The notes beneath the pieces are model-generated. The model saw only the letters and a program-made list of their open reading frames with translations, did no database searches and had not been told where the DNA came from. A stretch of DNA of 64,000 bases from an uncultured Muribaculaceae bacterium (GTDB taxonomy: Bacteria > Bacteroidota > Bacteroidia > Bacteroidales > Muribaculaceae), in NCBI GenBank assembly GCA_910586565.1, contig CAJUIT010000006.1, positions 62,001 to 126,000 of the forward strand, given 5' to 3'. Each line of letters begins with the position of its first letter. Position 1 is the first letter of the stretch. This document shows positions 59,530 through 64,000 of this stretch, piece after piece. Both the position numbers and the translations under genes were made by a program.

Positions 59530-61002
59530 ATGTCAACTATAGCACCACGCGACGCCCAATGGCGCGAAGAACTTCGCAAAAGTCGCACAACAAAAGAACG
59601 AACGGCCATTCCCCGGGCAAAAATGCCCGAGCTCGACCCCGCCTACCGCGTAACTTGCAGCGAGGAGGTGAACCAGGGGCTCTCACAGGGGCAGGCCATT
59701 CTTGAAGCCACCCGTTGCCTCGACTGCCCCGACCCGCAGTGTGTCACCGGCTGCCCGGTATCGATTAACATCCCCGGCTTCATCAAAAACATCGAACGCC
59801 GCAATTTTGCCGAGGCAGCCGTTGTTCTGAAAGAGACGAGCGCGCTCCCCGCCGTGTGCGGCCGCGTGTGTCCGCAGGAACGCCAATGCGAGTCGAAATG
59901 CATCTACAACAAAATGCGCAAGCCCCCGGTGGCAATCGGCAATCTCGAACGTTTCGCCGCCGACACCGAACGCCTTTCGGGCAACAGCGCGTTGCCCCCG
60001 CGCATGGCTGCCAACGGCATTAAGATTGCCGTGGTAGGCTCAGGACCGGCATCACTTTCGTTTGCCGGCGACATGGCGCGCCGCGGCTATGAAGTGCATG
60101 TGTTCGAAGCGCTCCACGAAATAGGCGGCGTGCTGAAATACGGCATCCCCGAATTCCGCCTCCCCAACGAAGTTGTCGACGTGGAAATCCGTGCCCTCGA
60201 AGTTATGGGGGTGAAATTCATGGTTGACTGCGTTGTTGGCAAAACATTATCCTACGACGATTTGCTTAACCGCGGATTCCGCGGCATGTTTGTGGCCTCG
60301 GGTGCGGGATTGCCCCGCTTCATGGGGATTCCCGGAGAAAACTTCGTGGGAGTTATGTCGTCGAACGAATATCTCACACGTGTGAACCTCATGGGCGCAG
60401 GACGCCCCGGCTGGGCCACCCCGGTTATCCGCGGCAAACGTGTGGCCGTGATTGGTGGCGGAAACACCGCTATGGACTCATGCCGCACCGCCCGCCGCAT
60501 GGGTGCAGAGGAGGTATATATCGTCTACCGCCGCAGCGAGGCCGAAATGCCTGCGCGAGTTGAAGAGGTTCACCACGCCAAACAGGAGGGGATTACATTC
60601 CTCACTCTCCATAACCCCGTGGAATATTTAGCCGATGAAAACGGGCGCGTGCGCTCGATGCGCCTCCAGCGCATGGAACTCGGAGAGCCCGACGAATCGG
60701 GTCGCCGCTCGCCGGTGCCTGTGGAGGGGGATATTGTAGAGGTCGCAGTTGATGAAGTTATAGTGAGCGTAGGGGTCTCCCCCAACCCGCTAATTCCCAA
60801 CTCAATCGACGGATTGGAAGTTACACGCCGAGGAACACTCGCCGTGAACGATGAGACATTGCGCACCTCGCTCCCCGCGGTCTATGCCGGCGGCGACATA
60901 GTGCGCGGCGGCGCAACCGTAATCCTTGCAATGGGCGACGGCCGCAAAGCCGCTGCCGCGATGGCTGAAGCCATTGAAAAGGGGGATTCCAAAAAGGATT
61001 GA
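59530..61002 (+). CDS. nfnB: NfnB / NADPH-dependent glutamate synthase small-subunit-like protein
   Basis: The 490-residue flavoprotein has an N-terminal 4Fe-4S domain with CLDCPDPQCVTGCPVSINIP and VCGRVCPQERQCESKC, followed by two Rossmann domains: VVGSGPASLSFAGDMARRGY for FAD and VIGGGNTAMDSCRTARRMGA for NADPH. GGDIVRGGATVILAMGDGRKAA is the terminal family motif. Older annotation calls it gltA or gltD. Pairing with an NfnA-type gene 16 bp upstream favours the Nfn transhydrogenase assignment over a glutamate synthase, since no large GltB subunit is nearby. It balances NADH, NADPH and ferredoxin pools in the anaerobic cytoplasm. Confidence 0.88.
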   Translation: MSTIAPRDAQWREELRKSRTTKERTAIPRAKMPELDPAYRVTCSEEVNQGLSQGQAILEATRCLDCPDPQCVTGCPVSINIPGFIKNIERRNFAEAAVVLKETSALPAVCGRVCPQERQCESKCIYNKMRKPPVAIGNLERFAADTERLSGNSALPPRMAANGIKIAVVGSGPASLSFAGDMARRGYEVHVFEALHEIGGVLKYGIPEFRLPNEVVDVEIRALEVMGVKFMVDCVVGKTLSYDDLLNRGFRGMFVASGAGLPRFMGIPGENFVGVMSSNEYLTRVNLMGAGRPGWATPVIRGKRVAVIGGGNTAMDSCRTARRMGAEEVYIVYRRSEAEMPARVEEVHHAKQEGITFLTLHNPVEYLADENGRVRSMRLQRMELGEPDESGRRSPVPVEGDIVEVAVDEVIVSVGVSPNPLIPNSIDGLEVTRRGTLAVNDETLRTSLPAVYAGGDIVRGGATVILAMGDGRKAAAAMAEAIEKGDSKKD

Positions 61003-61062
61003 CGGCTATCGATTATCGCATTTCAAATGAAATCACTCTAATATTACAAAATAAGAAAAAAC

Positions 61063-62265
61063 ATGGCTGAATTGAATATCGGCGAGGTTTACCGCGCACA
61101 GATGGTATTGAAAGATGTGGCCCGTCATCCCAAGATAATCGGCCCGACAGCACTTTCCGATAAATGTAAGATTTATCTCAAACCCGAGAATCTGCAACAC
61201 ACGGGGTCGTTCAAGCTCCGTGGAGCCTACTACAAAATTTCGCAGCTTTCCGACGAGGAGAAGCAACGCGGCGTTATCGCATGCTCGGCCGGAAACCATG
61301 CACAGGGGGTTGCGCTTGGTGCCACCCACAACGGCATCAAATCGCTGATTTGTCTCCCCGCCGGCGCACCCATCTCAAAAATCGAGGCTACTAAAAAACT
61401 TGGCGCCGACGTTTGCCTCGTTCCCGGCGTTTACGACGATGCCTACAACAAAGCCCTTGAACTGAAGGAGAAACATGGCTACACCTTCGTGCACCCCTTC
61501 GACGACCCGCTGGTGATTGCCGGCCAGGGCACAATCGGGTTGGAAATCATCGAGGAGATGCCCGATGTGGAAGCTATTGTGGTTCCCGTTGGTGGGGGCG
61601 GACTCATTGCCGGTGTTGCCTTCACGGTGAAAACCCTGCGCCCCGACATTAAAGTCTACGGCGTGCAGGCTGCCGGAGCCCCCTCGATGGTGAAATCGCT
61701 CCAGTCGCACAAACGCGAGCATCTCGACAGCGTGTCGACCATCGCCGACGGTATCGCAGTGAAAGAACCCGGAGCCAACACCTTCGAGCTCTGCGAGAAA
61801 TATGTCGACGAGATTGTCACCGTCAACGACGATGAGATAGCGGCAGCCATCCTTGCCCTGATTGAGAAGCAGAAACTTGTGGCAGAAGGTGCAGGAGCCA
61901 CGGCTGTTGCCGCAACCATGTTCGGCAAACTCCCTGTGGACGGGAAGAAGGTTGTGTGTCTCGTTTCGGGTGGTAATATCGACGTGAATGTGCTCAACCG
62001 CATCATCAACCGCGGTCTTGCCAAAAACGGACGCGTGTGCCAGCTCGAACTTGAGCTTCAGGATAAGCCGGGCGCATTGTCGGCCGTTCTGAAAATCGTT
62101 GGCGACGAAGGTGGCAACATCCTCGCGGTAAACCACGAGCGCGTGGGGGCTGCAACTTCAATCAATTCATGTTTGCTTCACCTCGAACTCGAAACGCTCA
62201 ACGAAGCCCACATCAACCGCATTCAGGATGCACTCACCGATGCCGGCTATCGCATCATCAGATAG
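61063..62265 (+). CDS. ilvA: threonine ammonia-lyase (catabolic type with ACT domain)
   Basis: The 400-residue enzyme has the fold-type II PLP domain with cofactor Lys51 in HTGSFKLRGA, ACSAGNHAQGVALGA, and the phosphate loop VPVGGGGLIAGVA. A single C-terminal ACT-like regulatory domain follows (about 325-400; LELELQDKPGALSAVLKIVG). It converts threonine to 2-oxobutyrate and ammonia, feeding isoleucine synthesis or propionate formation. The length and single ACT domain fit the TdcB/short-IlvA class rather than the 514-residue biosynthetic form. It follows nfnB by 60 bp, perhaps in the same operon, and ends at a strong two-way terminator. Confidence 0.92.
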   Translation: MAELNIGEVYRAQMVLKDVARHPKIIGPTALSDKCKIYLKPENLQHTGSFKLRGAYYKISQLSDEEKQRGVIACSAGNHAQGVALGATHNGIKSLICLPAGAPISKIEATKKLGADVCLVPGVYDDAYNKALELKEKHGYTFVHPFDDPLVIAGQGTIGLEIIEEMPDVEAIVVPVGGGGLIAGVAFTVKTLRPDIKVYGVQAAGAPSMVKSLQSHKREHLDSVSTIADGIAVKEPGANTFELCEKYVDEIVTVNDDEIAAAILALIEKQKLVAEGAGATAVAATMFGKLPVDGKKVVCLVSGGNIDVNVLNRIINRGLAKNGRVCQLELELQDKPGALSAVLKIVGDEGGNILAVNHERVGAATSINSCLLHLELETLNEAHINRIQDALTDAGYRIIR

Positions 62266-62287
62266 ACGACAACATAGGACGCATAAA

Positions 62288-62337
62288 CAAACGGTGTGCA
62301 AAACGCTTTGAAAAGGTTTTGCACACCGTTTGTTTTC
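62288..62337. terminator. bidirectional terminator between ilvA and the FKBP gene
   Basis: The 17-base arms 62288-62304 and 62316-62332 pair perfectly, with GTTTTC after on the plus strand. It separates convergent genes. Confidence 0.9.
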
Positions 62338-62355
62338 AGTATGTGGGTTCCGTCG

Positions 62356-62907
62356 TCAGGGACGGGTTTCGTAGAACGGGATGTCGGTGAGACGGAGGTT
62401 GAAGCGCAGAGCCGAATAAGGGAGAATTTCACCTGTTGCGGTTGAACCGTAGCCCAACGAATAAGGCATCACAATCTGCACACTGTCGCCCACGTGCATG
62501 TTCATGAGCGCAATCTGCCAACCCTCAACCAGACCCGACACACGGCTTGTGAAAACCGCACCTTTGTTGGTGTAGGAGGAATCAACAGGTGTGCCGTTGC
62601 AGAGGTAGCCGATGTAGCAGGCCTCGATGGTGCTTTTATAGAGGGGCACCAGATTGTTCTGCGTTTCGGAGCGGTCGTTGAACCAGTGAACGAGAATGGA
62701 TTGGTCGGGAGCCCACGCGGGCACAACCTTTTCGTAGAACGGATTCCCGTCCTCATCGAGCTTGTCGGCCTGAGCCGCATACCACGTTTTGTTCACCTCG
62801 CGCCATTCGGCGTAGGTTTCCCACGTGTTATCATCGTCGTCGGAGCCGCATGAGGCAACAACGCCGGCTGCAAGTATCACTCCTATTAAATAAATCAGTT
62901 TTTTCAT
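62356..62907 (-). CDS. FKBP-type peptidyl-prolyl isomerase lipoprotein
   Basis: The 183-residue product has an SPII signal with lipobox VVASC (Cys20) and an Asp-rich linker. The C-terminal half is an FKBP-like domain: VEGWQIALMNMHVGDSVQIV, MPYSLGYGS and the ending LPYSALRFNLRLTDI. The family catalyses cis-trans isomerisation of Xaa-Pro bonds or acts as a chaperone; this one is anchored in the envelope. It follows lemA by 34 bp and the glycyl-tRNA synthetase gene on the same strand, a neighbourhood seen in other Bacteroidales. Some FKBP active-site aromatics are not obvious, so activity is likely but not certain. Confidence 0.85.
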   Translation of the reverse strand: MKKLIYLIGVILAAGVVASCGSDDDDNTWETYAEWREVNKTWYAAQADKLDEDGNPFYEKVVPAWAPDQSILVHWFNDRSETQNNLVPLYKSTIEACYIGYLCNGTPVDSSYTNKGAVFTSRVSGLVEGWQIALMNMHVGDSVQIVMPYSLGYGSTATGEILPYSALRFNLRLTDIPFYETRP

Positions 62908-62941
62908 CGATTATGACTTCAGTGTGTGTGACCGGCGATGC

Positions 62942-63556
62942 TTAGAATTCAACTTTGGGAGCATGCTGCGCACCCTCCTCAGCCTTGAACATCTCTTTGC
63001 TGTCGAAACCGAAAATTGAGGCGAAAATGTTGCCGGGGAAACGGAGCACTTTCTTGTTGTAGACCTCCACAGCCTCGTTGTAGCGCTGACGCTCGGTTGA
63101 AACGCGATTCTCGGTTCCTTCGAGCTGAGCCTGGAGGTTGAGGAAGTTTTCATTTGCCTTGAGGTCGGGATAGGCCTCACGCACAGCGTTTACATAGATG
63201 TCGAGCGCACCTTTGAGGTTGCTCTGAGCCTGCTGGAAAGCTGCCAGATTGTTCTGCGCCTCTTCGGGAGTGATGGCATTTGCCTCGTTGTAGGCCTGAG
63301 TGAGGCCGGCACGTGCGTTGGTCACTGCCTCGAGGGTGGAACTTTCGTGGGCGGCATAGCCTTTCACGGTGTTCACGAGGTTGGGAATGAGGTCGGCGCG
63401 GCGCTGATATTGGTTTTCAACCTGACCCCACTGCTTCTGCACAGCCTGGTCGGCATCTACCATTCCGTTGTAGGAGGAACAGCCCCCGGCGAAGAGAAAC
63501 ACCAGGCATGCTGCCACCACAATTCCAATTATTGTTCCTTTTTTCATAAGTTTCAT
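62942..63556 (-). CDS. lemA: LemA-family membrane protein
   Basis: The protein has 204 residues from 63556; an ATG three codons later (63547, MKKGTIIG) is an equally good start. An N-terminal hydrophobic segment (IIGIVVAACLVFLFAGGC) could be a membrane anchor or an SPII signal with Cys26. The LemA core has the signature SYNGMVDADQAVQKQWGQVE, QRRADLIPNLVNTVKGYA and the helical tail FLNLQAQLEGTENRVSTERQRYNEAVEVYNKKVLRFPGN (in pieces). LemA proteins form long helical bundles in the envelope; their role is unclear. It lies 53 bp after the glycyl-tRNA synthetase gene. Confidence 0.93.
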   Translation of the reverse strand: MKLMKKGTIIGIVVAACLVFLFAGGCSSYNGMVDADQAVQKQWGQVENQYQRRADLIPNLVNTVKGYAAHESSTLEAVTNARAGLTQAYNEANAITPEEAQNNLAAFQQAQSNLKGALDIYVNAVREAYPDLKANENFLNLQAQLEGTENRVSTERQRYNEAVEVYNKKVLRFPGNIFASIFGFDSKEMFKAEEGAQHAPKVEF

Positions 63557-63609
63557 TTTTAGAGTTAAAAAAATGCTCTAACCCCGCGGGCTGTGCCGTC
63601 GGCCGGTTA

Positions 63610-64000
63610 TCAGCCGAGCTTACGGAGGAGGCTGTTGAGGCTCACACGGTCGTGAATGAGCGAATGGAGGTCGGCGATAGCCACACGCTTCTGCTCCATC
63701 GAGTCGCGTTCACGCAATGTCACGGTGTTGTCCTCGAGTGTCTGGTGGTCAACGGTGATGCAGAAGGGGGTGCCGATTGCATCCTGACGGCGGTAGCGCT
63801 TGCCGATTGAATCCTTCTCCTCATAGTGGGTGTTGAAATCGAACTTGAGGTCGTTGACAATCTCGCGTGCCTTTTCGGGCAGACCGTCTTTGCGAACCAA
63901 AGGCATCACGGCGCATTTCACGGGAGCGAGAGCCTCGGGGAGATGGAGCACCACGCGGGTGTCGCCACCTTCGAGTGCCTGTTCCTCATAGGCCGAGCAC
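63610..64000 (-). CDS. glyS: glycyl-tRNA synthetase, C-terminal part (gene continues past the window)
   Basis: The frame is open to the window end, so about 130 C-terminal residues are seen. The segment contains VVLHLPEALAPVKCAVMPLV, the start of the anticodon-binding domain, then DSIGKRYRRQDAIGTPFCIT, DHQTLEDNTVTLRERDSMEQ and the end LNSLLRKLG. These are the hallmarks of the dimeric class II glycyl-tRNA synthetase, which charges tRNA-Gly in the cytoplasm. The catalytic core lies outside the window. It appears to head the operon with lemA and the FKBP lipoprotein. Confidence 0.93.
   Translation of the reverse strand, partial: CSAYEEQALEGGDTRVVLHLPEALAPVKCAVMPLVRKDGLPEKAREIVNDLKFDFNTHYEEKDSIGKRYRRQDAIGTPFCITVDHQTLEDNTVTLRERDSMEQKRVAIADLHSLIHDRVSLNSLLRKLG

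Noticed and set aside
1..64000. tRNA, rRNA or CRISPR arrays
   Set aside because: No cloverleaf ending in CCA-like form, rRNA segment or regularly spaced direct repeats was found in the intergenic regions on either strand; the family A repeats are dispersed and not spaced like a CRISPR.

Overview
The window comes from a Bacteroidales genome, most likely Muribaculaceae (S24-7) or a close relative. Visible support includes many Bacteroidetes-type promoters (TAnnTTTG about 20 bp after TTTG), a SusC/SusD pair, several TonB-dependent receptors, membrane LytS/LytTR systems, numerous SPII lipoproteins, a DUF4374 protein, and moderately GC-rich DNA. No rRNA, tRNA, CRISPR array, phage or intact insertion sequence was recognised.

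Layout. 1-9.5 kb: end of an alpha/beta hydrolase, a Fur-family regulator with rubrerythrin, a secreted GH31 glucosidase with starch-binding-like domains, and OxyR divergent from a four-domain CoA-disulfide-reductase/rhodanese/TusA/DsrE protein; this is a peroxide/thiol stress block. 9.6-15.2 kb: exported DUF362 protein, TonB receptor, lipoprotein hydrolase and MFS exporter. 15.5-21 kb: minus-strand TonB receptor, DUF4374 lipoprotein and PepSY membrane protein, probably metal or metallophore acquisition. 21.2-26.8 kb: RND pump divergent from a LytS/LytTR pair and a small PepSY-like secreted protein, sharing a control region with LytTR-like direct repeats. 27-34.2 kb: membrane AraC regulator divergent from two large GLUG-repeat lipoproteins. 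34.4-38.5 kb: split ThrE exporter with a small membrane protein, a LysR regulator and CstA. 38.7-43.2 kb: a complete TolC/MacA/MacB-type export operon. 43.7-47.9 kb: an AT-richer island with a C10 (streptopain-like) cysteine protease and two tandem serpin lipoproteins. 48-57.1 kb: a decayed RhuM/Fic remnant, an unknown gene, SusD and SusC, a coiled-coil lipoprotein and a second LytS/LytTR pair. 57-64 kb: ClC channel, NfnA/NfnB, threonine ammonia-lyase, FKBP lipoprotein, LemA, and the 3' part of glycyl-tRNA synthetase.

The most unusual items are: (1) the protease/serpin island, where two serpins share about 713 identical bases but differ in the reactive loop; (2) a roughly 178-bp REPIN/MITE-like repeat family (six sites) that joins a terminator hairpin to an inverted-repeat module and sits at gene 3' ends; (3) helically phased direct repeats in two divergent regulator/target intergenic regions (LytTR-RND and AraC-GLUG); (4) a second sequence family found directly upstream of rubrerythrin, MFS exporter and serpin 2; (5) structured leaders, one with a short cysteine-containing upstream ORF, and several start codons placed almost on top of the -7 promoter element. 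All identifications are by eye from sequence; no database search was possible.
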